Source of the DNA: CAVXYG01 sp963706835
GTDB taxonomy: Bacteria; Actinomycetota; Actinomycetes; S36-B12; GCA-2699445
Direction: 5' to 3'
Assembly (NCBI GenBank): GCA_963706835.1
Contig: CAVPOB010000003.1
Location: 124,001 to 188,000 of the forward strand
DNA: 64,000 nucleotides
In this document: piece by piece, positions 42,949-53,306 of the stretch
Position numbering within the stretch: position 1 is the stretch's first letter
Layout of the letters: every line of letters begins with the position of its first letter
Position numbers and translations under genes: made by a program
Notes under the pieces: model-generated
Told to the model about the DNA's origin: nothing
The model's input: only the letters and a program-made list of their open reading frames with translations
Databases searched by the model: none

Positions 42949-44223
42949 GTGCGCTGTTTTGTCCTATCGTCACTGTCGTCGGCAGCCGCCGCCGTCCAGC
43001 AGTTGCCCGTTCCCGCTGGTCTCGGCGCAGATGTTGCCCTGTCCGAGCAGGTAGAGGCACTGGCCGCGACCATCGCATCGCTCGAGACTGAGTTGGCGGT
43101 GCGCATGGCCGCGCTGGAGCGGGCCGCTCCGCCGCCGACCGATGTGCGCGGTCAGGCCGCCCGGGCGGGCATCCCGGCACGGCAGGCGGGCCGGCTGCGT
43201 CTGCTCGGCACCTTCGCCGCCCGACACCCCGACCTGCAGACCTCGTGGCTGACGGGCGAGATCAGCACCGAGCAGATGGACATCGTCAGGCGTGGCGCTG
43301 ACAGACTGCACACCCCCTCATTGCGGGAGGAGCTGGTCGGTGCAGTGCTGCCACTGCTCCCGCCGCTGGACCCGGCATCGACTCGGCGCCTCATCACCTA
43401 CACCATCGACCAGCTGCAGCCGGGCGACCCCGATCAGCAGGAGTTGTCCGACCACGCAGCCCGGCAACTGTCCTGGTCGAAAGTGCCCGGCGGAGGGCTC
43501 ACCTTCCAGGGCTATCTGCCGGCGGCGGAAGCGGCGGCATTCACCGCAGCCATCGACGCGTTGACCGCGTCGCTGCGCGTCGCCGGGGACGGCCTCACCG
43601 GCGGCCAGCGACGCGCCGACGCACTGGCGGCCCTGGTGGACCTGGCCGGAACCGACCTGCCCACCGCCGGTGGCCTGCCCGCCGCCATGACGCTGACCGT
43701 GTCCCTGGCCGAGGCCGCCCGGGTCGCCCTACGGGACCCCGCTGAACACGGCACGCATTACCGGGCGCGGCCGCACGGCGGATCGACGGTGGGCAGTGCC
43801 CCGGCGGGCGACGCCACCGTGCGGTTCGGGGTGTGCTGTGCCGCGGTAACTCCGGTCCTGCACGAACAGCCGGAAGCGGGCAGCCTGGCCGGTCGCATTG
43901 CCCGCACGACGACGCATCCGCTGGCGGTTGGCCGGTCCGTCCGACTGGCAACCCGCGCCCAGCGACAGGCACTGCGACTGCGCGACGGCGGGTGCGCCAT
44001 CCCCGGCTGCACCATCCCCGCGGCCCACACCGAGCCCCATCACGTGACACCCTGGGCCGTCGGCGGCGCGACGGATGTGTCCAACATGGTCTCGCTGTGC
44101 TGGGTTCACCACAGACTCACCGAACTGGGCCGGTTCCGGTTCGTCCGCCGACGTCCCGGCGAGTCTCAGCCACGCGCGGCACTCGCGCATCAACTGTGGT
44201 GGATCGTGCCGTCAACCGCCTGA
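42949..44223 (+). CDS. DUF222-HNH endonuclease (13E12 repeat family)
   Basis: A 424-residue protein with an N-terminal DUF222 domain (about residues 25-300; AARAGIPARQAGRLRLL, LTGEISTEQMDIVRR, LLPPLDPASTRRLI) and a C-terminal HNH nuclease: RDGGCAIPGCTIPAAHTEPHH, then VTPWAVGGATDVSNMVSLCWVHH, giving the zinc Cys pair and His-Asn-His. This family is multicopy and mobile-looking in actinobacteria; its DNA target is unknown. GTG 42949 follows GAGGGG at 5 nt; GTG 42943 is also in frame. A LexA-like box upstream suggests DNA-damage induction. Confidence 0.9.
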   Translation: MRCFVLSSLSSAAAAVQQLPVPAGLGADVALSEQVEALAATIASLETELAVRMAALERAAPPPTDVRGQAARAGIPARQAGRLRLLGTFAARHPDLQTSWLTGEISTEQMDIVRRGADRLHTPSLREELVGAVLPLLPPLDPASTRRLITYTIDQLQPGDPDQQELSDHAARQLSWSKVPGGGLTFQGYLPAAEAAAFTAAIDALTASLRVAGDGLTGGQRRADALAALVDLAGTDLPTAGGLPAAMTLTVSLAEAARVALRDPAEHGTHYRARPHGGSTVGSAPAGDATVRFGVCCAAVTPVLHEQPEAGSLAGRIARTTTHPLAVGRSVRLATRAQRQALRLRDGGCAIPGCTIPAAHTEPHHVTPWAVGGATDVSNMVSLCWVHHRLTELGRFRFVRRRPGESQPRAALAHQLWWIVPSTA

Positions 44224-44359
44224 AGCCTCCCGCTCCGCGCGCCCGGACGCGGCGTTCGGGTGGACGCACGCGTGCCCTGATCCCGATCGGTCGCGCCCCC
44301 GTGTGCATTTCGCGCTCGGGCGCGGCGTCATGCCTCCCCAGCCCGGTGCGAGCCGGCCC

Positions 44360-47300
44360 TCACGGCCGTCGGCCGGGTTCGCGGAACTCCGGCTCCACGG
44401 TGACCGTCGTGCTGTTGCCGGCCTCGTCGGTGCAGGTCACGGTGAGCGCAAAGGCCGGCGCCTTGATCTTCAGCACGCCGGTGCCCGGGACGGTCTCCAC
44501 CGTCTGCTGGCCCGGGTTCACCACCAGCTGCACCTCATCGCCGTCGCTGACCGGCACGCCGTTGATGTCGGCGCTGAGCTCACACTCCTCTGTGACGTTG
44601 TCCGTGCAGCTGACCTTGACCGTGAACTTGCCCTGTTTGGCACCGGTCTGGATGGGCTCCAGCTCCGCGCTCACCTCCGGCGGCTCCACGTCCGCAGGCG
44701 CCTGCACGAAGACCGCCGTGGTGCGGGCCGGCACCGTGAATGTGCCGCTAGCCGCGTCGAAGTCCGCCGAGCGCACCACTGGATCCATCGAATCCGCCAG
44801 CACCGGGTGCAGCGCCATCCGCGCATCGACCGCCGAGGGCAGCGTGTAGGTCAGCGGCTCATCGGTGGCGTTGAACAGCACCACCAGGCCGTCGGCGTCC
44901 GGATCGAGGTCACCGCCGGGCAGCGGATCGACGACCGGGTCGGCCAGCGTCATCACGATCAGCCCGGGCACCTGGTCCGGCCCGGTGTTGGCGAAGCCGA
45001 GCCGCTCGGAGACCTCCTCGGCGGTCTCCAACCGGAACAGCGGCGAGGACTTCCCGCACCTGCAGCATCTCGGCCAGATGGTTCGAAGCGGCACCGATGT
45101 CGGAGGATGCCGGTGCCAGGCTCGGGTCCGCCAGCCGCGGCCCGATCAGGTACCAGTTCTCCTCGTTCTTGCCCGCGACCGGCAGCCCGGAGCCCCAGTG
45201 GTTCGTCTCGCCGGTGAGGTCGAGCCGGTTGAACCAGTCGCCGGAGTTGTAGCTGTCGCGGTCCATCGACTTGCTCCGCAGCAGCTCTTCTCCGGCGTGG
45301 ATGAACGGCACGCCCTGCGACAGCACCGTGAAGTCCATCCCCAGGTTCTGCGCCCGCACCCGGTCGGCCATCGAGGCGTCCAGCGGATGCTTGTACTGGC
45401 TGATGTCGAACAGCGTCTGGTTGTCGTGCGCGGCGACGTAGATGATGTTCTCCTGCGGGTCGCCGGTGTAGCCGGTGGGCGCACCGTTGTAGTCGACCTC
45501 CGATCCCTTCACCGTGGCGCCGGTGCGGTCGGTGAAGGTGTAGTCGGCAAGGTTGCCCGCCAGGCCCACCCGCACCTGATCGCCCGACAGCAGCAGCTCG
45601 GCCAGCTGATCGGCCTCGCTCGGCCCCGAACCCGCGGCGACGAGTTCGTTGGGGTCGTACCACAGGCCGTTGATGAGGCCCTGGTTGGTGACCAGGGTGT
45701 CCCCGCCGTCGAACGGCCCGCCGCCGCGGACCGCGTCGCGCAGCCGGTCGTTGAACGTGCCGATGCCGGTGCCGGCCATGTTCACCTGGGTCGCCTGCTC
45801 GAAGCGGGCGTTGTCGGCCACCTCGCCGAAGTTCCAGCCCTCGCCGTACAGGTAGATGGCCTTGCCGTCCACGCCGTCGGCCTCGAGCGTCAGCTGCGTC
45901 GAGGGCTGCCCGCAGGTCCAGCATGTTCTGCTTGGAGTGGTGGCCCATCAGGTCGAAGCGGAACCCGTCGACCTTGTACTCCTTGGCCCAGGTCACCACC
46001 GAGTCGATCATGAGCTTGCCCATCATGTCGTGCTCGCTGGCGGTGTTGGAGCAGCAGGTGGAGGTCTCCACCGCGCCGACGTCGTTGAGCCGGTGGTAGT
46101 ACCCGGGCACCACGCGGTCCAGCACCGACTTGGGGTCCTGGCCGGCGGCGGTGGTGTGGTTGTAGACCACATCCATCACCACGCGCAGGCCGTCCGCGTT
46201 CAGGGCGGCCACCATGTCGCGGAACTCCACGATGCGCCCGGTGCCCTCCGGGTCGGTGCTGTAGCTGCCCTCCGGCACCGTGTAGTGCCACGGGTCGTAG
46301 CCCCAGTTGAACCCGTCGGCGTCGGCGGTGGCCGAGACCGCCGCCTGCTGCTGGTCCGAATCCGGGGGCAGCGCGGCCAGGTCGGCGTCGTCGGGCTGCT
46401 GCCAGGTGCTGCGGTCCTCGTCCACCGTGGCGAAGTCGAACGCCGGCAGCAGGTGGACGTGGGTCAGGCCGGCCTCGGCGAGCGCCTCGAGGTGATCGGT
46501 GCCGGCGGTGCCCTCCAGCGCGAACGCCTCGAAGGTGCCGCGCTTGTCCGCCGGGACGGAGGCGTCGCTGGCGGAGAAGTCGCGCACATGCAGCTCGTAG
46601 ACGGAGATGTCCTCCGGCTTGGCCAGCGGCGGCTTGGCGACGGAGTCCCAGCCGCTCGGCGCCAGCGACGGATCCGCCAGGTCCACGATCTGGCTGCGAG
46701 CGCTGTTGGTGGACAGCGACAGCGAGTACGGGTCGGTGACGAGGTTGCGCTCCACCGCGCCGGTGCTCGGCACGTAGACCTCGACGTCGAACAGGTACTG
46801 CTTGCCGTTCCAGCCGGCATCGCCGCTGGCCCGCCAGACCCCGGCCTCGGCGGTCATCGCGACCTCGGTGGCGCTGTCGTCGCCGGAGTCGTCGAACAGC
46901 TGCAGGGTGACCGACTTCGCGGTCGGGGCCCACAGCGCCACGCTCGGCGCGCCGTCGGACCACGTGACACCGAGCTCGGCGTCGGTGGCGAACAGGTCGT
47001 CCAGGACGCCGGGGATCTGCAGGCCGGTGGCATCGACCCGGGCCCCGCCCGACGAGGCGCCCACGGCGACCTGCCCGGTGAGCAGGTCGGGGACCATCGC
47101 CGCGTCCTGCGCCGCGATCTTCAGCGCCGGCAGGCCCGCCAAGTGCGGGAACTTCGCCTTCACCGCGTCGCTGGCGGTGCCCGGCGTCAGCACGATGCTG
47201 TCGCCGCTGACCCCGGCATCGGTGAGTTCCAGCCCGCCGGTGGGCGCGTAGTGCAGCCGGTACTCCGCAGAGGTGCCGTCGGCCGCCTCCCACAGGATGG

Positions 47301-50300
47301 TGTCGCGGTCGACCCAGTAGGCGCGCTGCTCGTCCAGGTTGCCCTTGCCGACCGGGTCACCCGCGGGCATCGGCAGCAGGTACGGGTCCTCCGGGTCGGT
47401 GCCCTGCAGCTGCCAGACCTCGTAGCCGACCTCCTTGACATTCAACGACTGGTCGGCACCTGGGTCCTTCTCGTCGCCCTTGTGCAGCAGGTAGCCGAAC
47501 TCCGTCTTCGCCCCGATGAGCTCGATCTCGAACACGGCGCCGAACTCGTCGAACCGCACCGGCTTGCGCGGGGTGGTCCAACCCGGATCCGCGGCATCCG
47601 CCCAGGTGTGCAGGCCCCAGAAGTCGTTGTAGTCCTGCGAGGTGTAGTCCCCGTAGTCACCGTCCGGGCGGTGGTAGTGCAGCGTCGCCCAGCCCAGCGC
47701 GCCGCCGCGCTCGGCGTACATGGTCTCGTCGCCGGACATGACCCACTTCGAGGCGTCCTGCGCCGGGATGAAGCTCTGGTCGGGACCTGGGTCCTTCTCA
47801 TCACCCTTGTGGATGATGAAGTTCAGCGGCTGGCTCTCATCCTTCAGCGGGACGTTCCAGTAGGCGCCGAAGTCGTCGGTGCCGTCGGCGGGCCGCGGCG
47901 CATCCCACTCGGTGGCCACCCCGTCGGCGATCGCGTCGCCCCACAGGTGCAGGCCCCAGTCGGTGTAGTCGCCGTCGGGGCGCTGGTAGTGGACGGTGGC
48001 GTAGCCCTGGGCGGCCGCCTGCGAGGTGTAGATCTCCGGGTCACCGCCCTTCAGCCAGATCTCCGGGGTCTGCGACGGGTCGAAGAACCGGTCGGCGTCG
48101 GTGCCGTCCTTGGTGTCGCCGCGGTGCACGATGAAGCCGACGTTGGTGGCGTTGGGCTGCAGCTTCAGCCAGGCGAAGCGGCCGTACTCGTCCTCGCCCA
48201 GGAACTGCTTCGGCGAGTCCCACTCGATGGACTCATCGATCCCGTCCCAGGCGTGCAGGCCCCAGTAGTCGTTGAAGTCGGACGAGGAGTTGTCGCCGTA
48301 GTCCCCGTCGTCGCGCAGATAGTGCACGACGGCGTAGGGCCGGGTGGTGCTCGGGGCCGGCGGAGCAGCGACGCTCACGGTGACGTCGGCGGCTGCGGTG
48401 TTGCCGGCGAGGTCGGTGACGGTGGCCTTGAACGTCACGGGCGTACCGGGCGCGACGCCGGTGACGTCGTGGAACACCTGGTACGGGGCGGAGTCGTCGG
48501 TGCCGATAGGCGTGTAGTCGCCGCCGCCCACCTGCACGGCGAAACTGACCTCGGCGTAGGTGGCCGGCGCGACCGTAGCGACCACCTGCGTGCGGCCGGT
48601 GACCTCGCCGCCGGCGGGGGCGGACACGTCAATCGTGTGCGGGCCGGTCGCTGCCGGGATCGGCGCGGCGGCGCGGTAGACCGCCGCGGACAGCGGCGGG
48701 ACGGTGACCGTGACGCCCGCGTCGGCACCACTCGTCGGACCGCCGGCGGCGCTGGGGTAGATCTGCGAGAACGCCGTCGACGGCGAGTCCGTGGCGAAGG
48801 TCGCGCTCGCCTCCGACTCGCTAGTATTCACCGCCACGAGGTACTCGACTTGCTCGTCGCGGTCGATCCGGCTGAAGGCGTAGATGCCCGGACCGTCGGT
48901 GCTGAAGCGGTGCAGCTGGGCACCGGTGCGCAGCGTCGGGTGCGCCTCGCGCAGCGCCGCCAGGTCGCCGATCGCCGTGTACAGCGGATGCGTGGCGTCG
49001 AAGTTGTCATCGGCGGTGGTGGCGTCGGTGCCGATCAGGTCGTCGTCGTTGTAGCTGGGGACCTGGGAGGCGAACATGTCCTGGCGCGCGTCCTTGTCGC
49101 CGCCGTCGCCGGTGAAGCCCTGCTCGTCGCCGTAGTAGACGATCGGCACGCCGCGCGTCGTGAAGTTCAGCGCCTGCACCAGCGTGGCGCGGGCGACCCG
49201 CTCGGCGTCGCTCGCGCCGGGGTTGGCCAGGTCGATCTCCCGGCCGATGCGGCCGCGGTCGTGGTTGCCGGCGAACTTCACCAGGGAGTAGGCGTTGGAG
49301 TCGGCGTCGGTGAACCAGTCGTCGTCGGCGAACAGCTGTCGCAGCCCGTCGGTCGGCCCACCGGCCGCCACCGTCGCCTTCACCGCCTCGTCGAAGCGGA
49401 AGTCCAGCGTGGTCGGGAACGGCAGCTCGGTCGAGAAGCGGCTGGCGAAGGCCGGGTCGCCGGAGAACACCTCGCCGAAGACGACGAAGTCAGGATTGCC
49501 GGCCGCGGCGGCGTGCGCCTGGATGGCCGGGACGAACGCCTCCCAGAACTCGTCGTTGACGTGCTTGACGGTGTCGACGCGGAAGCCGTCGATGCCGAAC
49601 TCGTCGATCATCGCCTGGTGCGCGGCCACCATGCCGTCGACGACCGCCGGGTGCTCGGTGAACAGGTCATCGAGGCCGTAGAAGTCGCCGTATGAGGAGT
49701 TCTCGCCGGTGAAGGTGGAGTTGCCGCGGTTGTGGTAGAGCGTCGGGTCGTTGAGGAACGCCGGCTGCTTGCGGGTGGCGTCGGCCGGGTCGCCGAAGGT
49801 CGGCTCGTACGGGAAGCTCGTGGCCGGGTCGAGATCTGGGAAGGTGTCCCCGCCGGCGTAGTCGCGGTCGTCGAAGACGTTGCCGTCGGCGTCGCGGTAG
49901 GGGTAGTCGGCCTTGGAGCGGTAGTCGGTGCCGCCGCCGACGTACTCGATCACGTCGCCGGTGTGGTTGGCGACCATGTCGAAGTAGACCTTCATGCCGC
50001 GCGCGTGGGCGTCGTCGATGAGGGCCTGCATCTCGGCGTTGCTGCCCAGATGCGGGTCGATGGTGGTGAGGTCGACCTGCCAGTAGCCGTGGTAGCCGGC
50101 CGAGACGTCGTCCGTGCCCACGCCCTGCACCCAGTTGTTCTCGAACGGCGGCGTGATCCACAGCGCCGTGACGCCCATCCCCTGCAGGTAGTCCAGCTTC
50201 GACTGCAGCCCGGCCAGATCGCCGCCGTGGTAGAAGCCCTTGTCTTCTGGGTCGAAGCCGTGCTCCAGCCGGTCGCCGGAGGACCCGGCGGTGTCGTTGC

Positions 50301-51129
50301 AGGGGTCCCCGTTGGCGAACCGGTCGGTCATCACGAAGTAGATGACCTCGTCGCTGCCCGGCTGGCGCACCGGGTCGCGGGGGTCGCCGTCCCCGGGGCC
50401 GCTGCCCCCGGTCACCTCGACGGTGGGGATCTTGGTGGCGGCGTCCCAGGCGATCGCCACGGTGGCACCGTCGGCGGGCACGGTGAAGGCGAGGTTGTCC
50501 CCGCCCGGCGTGCCGCCGGCGCCGTAGTTCTCGTCCCACGACTCGTTCAGCGCGACCTTGAACTCGTAGTCGCCGGCTGGGATGGCGGTGGTGCTGAAGG
50601 TGTAGGTGCCGTCACCATCGGGGTCCTGCAGCCAGGAGCGCAGGCAGTCCGGCTGCCAATCGCCGGAGCAGCCGAGCTCGGACTGGAAACTGCCCGGCGC
50701 CGAGGCGATGGCGGAGGTCACGCTGTCGGTGATCCAGTGGGTCTGGTGGTCGTAGAAGAAGCGGACCGATTGTGGGTCGGTCAGGCTCAGCGCGATGTTC
50801 GCCCCGTCACGGACGGCGTTGGCGCCGTAGTTCTCCTCCCAGGAGTCGTTCAGGGCGGCCTTGTACTCATAGTCCCCCGCCGGGACGTCGAACACGGCGC
50901 GCCAGACGGTGTCGCCCTCGTCGTACACCAGGTGCGTGGCCGCGCACTCCGGCTGCCAGTCGCCGGGGCAGCCGAGCTCGCTCTGCAGGCTGCCGGCGAT
51001 CGTCACCGACGTCGGATCGGGCGTGTCCGCGGCCCAACTGGACCCGACCGGGCCCACGAGACCGACGGCGACGACGGAGCCGGCGAGCAGCCCCCTGGCC
51101 AGCAGTGACGGTTTCCGGCTGCGCTGCAC
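44360..51129 (-). CDS. Secreted bifunctional amylopullulanase (two frameshifts)
   Basis: About 2,255 residues, extracellular. GTG 51129 has a GGGAGGGG site and a signal peptide ending SSWA|ADTP. In order: two X25 pullulanase-type modules (SELGCPGDWQPECA and SELGCSGDWQPDC); a GH13 amylase domain (nt ~50360-48800) with VYFDMVANHTGD, FRVDTVKHV (nucleophile), FGEVFSG and FAGNHDRG; an Ig-like module; three PUD/CBM41 starch-binding modules (nt ~48320-47390); then a type I pullulanase GH13_14 (FNWGYDP, VMDVVYNHT, GFRFDLMGHH, YLYGEGW, AAHDNQT). The frame breaks near nt 45893 and 45052, each by one base. The C-terminus is a beta domain with an Ig-like tail and no anchor. It should degrade alpha-1,4 and alpha-1,6 bonds of starch or glycogen. 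Confidence 0.93.
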
Positions 51130-51374
51130 GACTGCTCCCCTCCCACCAGCCCTCGGCCGGGGTGGCGGTTGCAGCGAGGTTACGTCACCGTGACGCAACT
51201 GTGAAGGTCGTAGGAGGACTCCCCTGGCTGTGTCGGAGTCGGCACCGGCACACCCGCCTGCCAGTCGGCGGGCGACAGGAACCCCCGGACGGGTCGTTGT
51301 GCCCTAGTGCACAACGGAACTCCACGGTGGTATCGCCGCAGGATCTCGAGCACGCCGCTGGTCGAGGAGACGGC

Positions 51375-52244
51375 ATGGAGCGACTGCGATTGCGCGACGG
51401 GCGCGACCTCGCCTTCGACGACGTCGGGGACCGCGGAGGATTCCCCGTCGTGTGGCTGCCGGGGCTGGGGGATTCCCGACTTGCCCGGCACCCCGACGAC
51501 AGCCTCGCCGCCGACCGCGGTCTGCGCCTGATCAGTATCGACCGGCCCGGCTACGGGGGCTCGTCCCCGCAGCCGCACCGCATGACCACCGACACCGCGC
51601 ACGACGTCGAGCAGCTGGTCGACCATCTGGATCTCACCGCGTTCGCCGTTGCGGGCTGGTCCTTGGGCGGCCTGCACGCACTGGCCGTGGCATATGCGCT
51701 CCCGGGCCGGGTCTCCCGTGCGCTGGTCGTCGATTCGCTGGGCCTCGTCGAGGAACCCGGTGGATTGTCCGCACTGCATTGGACCGGCTCCCTGCCGCAG
51801 CGGCTTCGTCGTGTCCCGGCGCTGGAGCGGGCCTGGTTCGCCCTGATCACCCGGCAGGTCCAGCACAACGTGGAGGGCTACCTGGACGGTATGGCGAAGG
51901 CGTGCTCCGAACCGGACCGCGCGGTCCTCGCCGATCCCGCCTTCCGGTCCATGCTCGCGGTGGAGAAGATCGAGGCGGCCAGGCAGGGGCCCGGCGGCAC
52001 GCTCACCGACTACAACACGGCCTCACCGCTGGGATTCCACCTCACCGGGGTGACGCAGCACGTCGACGTGTTCCACGGCGCGCAGGACACGATCGTCGCC
52101 CCGGCGGCTGGGCGGCGGCTGGCCCGGCGGCTGCCGAACGGGCAGTTCCACAGCATCGATCCCGGCGGGCACCTGTGCTTCCTCACCAGATGGACCGAAC
52201 TGCTGGACACGCTCGCGGACCCGGCCGGCACCGCCGCTGGGTGA
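51375..52244 (+). CDS. Alpha/beta-fold hydrolase
   Basis: A 289-residue hydrolase. It starts MERLRLRDGRDLAFDDVGD (ATG 51375, GAGGAGA site). The oxyanion region is VVWLPGLGDSRLA, the nucleophile elbow is VAGWSLGGLHAL (Ser), the acid is in FHGAQDTIVAP (Asp) and the His is in DPGGHLCF. Substrate unknown; no signal peptide, so cytoplasmic. The stop codon lies in the first copy of a 24-25-bp tandem repeat, so the C-terminus may have been shortened or extended by repeat changes. Confidence 0.88.
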   Translation: MERLRLRDGRDLAFDDVGDRGGFPVVWLPGLGDSRLARHPDDSLAADRGLRLISIDRPGYGGSSPQPHRMTTDTAHDVEQLVDHLDLTAFAVAGWSLGGLHALAVAYALPGRVSRALVVDSLGLVEEPGGLSALHWTGSLPQRLRRVPALERAWFALITRQVQHNVEGYLDGMAKACSEPDRAVLADPAFRSMLAVEKIEAARQGPGGTLTDYNTASPLGFHLTGVTQHVDVFHGAQDTIVAPAAGRRLARRLPNGQFHSIDPGGHLCFLTRWTELLDTLADPAGTAAG

Positions 52245-52303
52245 ACCGTCCAGCACCGCTGCTGAGTGAACCGTCCGGCACCGCTGCTGGGTGAACCCAC
52301 GGC
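52230..52303. repeat. 24-25-bp tandem repeat, three copies
   Basis: Copies start at 52230, 52254 and 52279 (GCACCGCTGCTGGGTGAACC type). The first copy encodes the last residues and stop of the hydrolase gene. Confidence 0.85.
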
Positions 52304-52306
52304 AGC

Positions 52307-52456
52307 TCAGCCCCAACCGCAGCCTCGCCGCAACTCCTCCTGCGCCACCTCGAACTCCTCCTCGGTCAGGCCGCCGAACAGGTCGAGATCCACCACCGGA
52401 AACGACGGGCCCGGCGGGGGCTGGTGCGACTCGACAACGAGTTCGTCGGGATCCAC
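52307..52456 (-). CDS. Small acidic hypothetical protein, 49 aa
   Basis: GTG 52456 begins a 49-residue acidic protein (DPDELVVESHQPPPGPSFPVVDLDLFGGLTEEEF...) ending CGWG. Composition and codon third positions look coding, and GGAGG lies next to the start, though at too short a distance for a normal ribosome site. No family recognised. It is just downstream of a tandem repeat and upstream sequence is otherwise empty. Tentative. Confidence 0.4.
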   Translation of the reverse strand: MDPDELVVESHQPPPGPSFPVVDLDLFGGLTEEEFEVAQEELRRGCGWG

Positions 52457-52568
52457 GCCTCCAGGATGACCGCTCCGGCCGTCCGCGGCACGACGGCGGT
52501 ACGCGGCATGCGCTCTTCCAGCACCTCAGGTCGGCCTCAGGACTCCACCAGGGCTGCCACCGGGAGGA

Positions 52569-53156
52569 TCAGCGGCTGACCATGGCTTCGGCCCGCCGAT
52601 GGGTGGCAGCGAAGCCCTTGACGATGAGCCAGAAGGCGAGGAACACCTCATTGGTGATCATCAGCACCAAAGTCCCGCTGAGCACTTCGTTGCTGACGTC
52701 GAACCATCCCAGCACCGTCACCACAGCCAGACAGGCGGTGGCGACCATCCCCCAGACGGCGATGAACCGCGGCACGATCGCGCTGCGGTAGAGCAGGATG
52801 TACAACAGCGCAGCGCCGACGACGAACATGATGACGTGGACGGTGCCGTAGACGGCATCCCTGGCCTCGCCGAAGCCGAACAGGGCGAGCAGCCCCGCGA
52901 GCACCATCAACGATCCCTCCACCGCCCGGGCCGTCAGGTAGCCCGCGGCCAGGCCCGGTCCCGAAGGCCGAAGCACCGGATACAGCAGCAGTGCGACGGC
53001 AATCACCGACACCCCGCTTGCTGCATCGACGAGAAGAACGAACCACCCCGCCTCGTTGAGGACCGCTAGCAGCAGCAAGTAGGCCGTCAGGATGAAGAGG
53101 CCGGCCAGTCGCGCCCGGTTGCGATCGGAGAGTCCGTTGAAATCCGGGATGCCCAT
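52569..53156 (-). CDS. DUF4386-like membrane protein
   Basis: A 195-residue protein with six hydrophobic segments (about residues 15-37, 40-60, 68-95, 103-122, 130-150, 158-182). The pattern RARLAGLFILTAYLL, YLTARAVEGSLMVLAGLLAL and RFIAVWGMVATACL matches DUF4386 proteins, whose role is unknown. ATG 53156 has TAGGTT 6 nt upstream, so it is likely leaderless. It stands alone. Confidence 0.82.
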   Translation of the reverse strand: MGIPDFNGLSDRNRARLAGLFILTAYLLLLAVLNEAGWFVLLVDAASGVSVIAVALLLYPVLRPSGPGLAAGYLTARAVEGSLMVLAGLLALFGFGEARDAVYGTVHVIMFVVGAALLYILLYRSAIVPRFIAVWGMVATACLAVVTVLGWFDVSNEVLSGTLVLMITNEVFLAFWLIVKGFAATHRRAEAMVSR

Positions 53157-53162
53157 AGATCG

Positions 53163-53168
53163 AACCTA
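53163..53168 (-). promoter_or_regulatory. -10 element for leaderless DUF4386-like mRNA (TAGGTT)
   Basis: TAGGTT, then 6 nt, then ATG 53156. Confidence 0.6.
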
Positions 53169-53306
53169 CGCCGGGAACCGCCGCCGAAGGTCCCGGGCGA
53201 GCGCCGGTTCCGTCATCCATCAGCAACCGCCCGGGACCGCGCAAGCACCGGGACCCCGCAGCCCTGCCGGGCTCGGCCGAAGCCGTGCGGCCTGCCGATC
53301 ACAGGA

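Noticed and set aside
45856..49695. A 1,279-codon open frame on the plus strand
   Set aside because: It is the antisense shadow of the amylopullulanase gene. Its composition is Arg/His/Val/Gly-rich with no recognisable domain, whereas the minus strand encodes complete GH13 and PUD domains.
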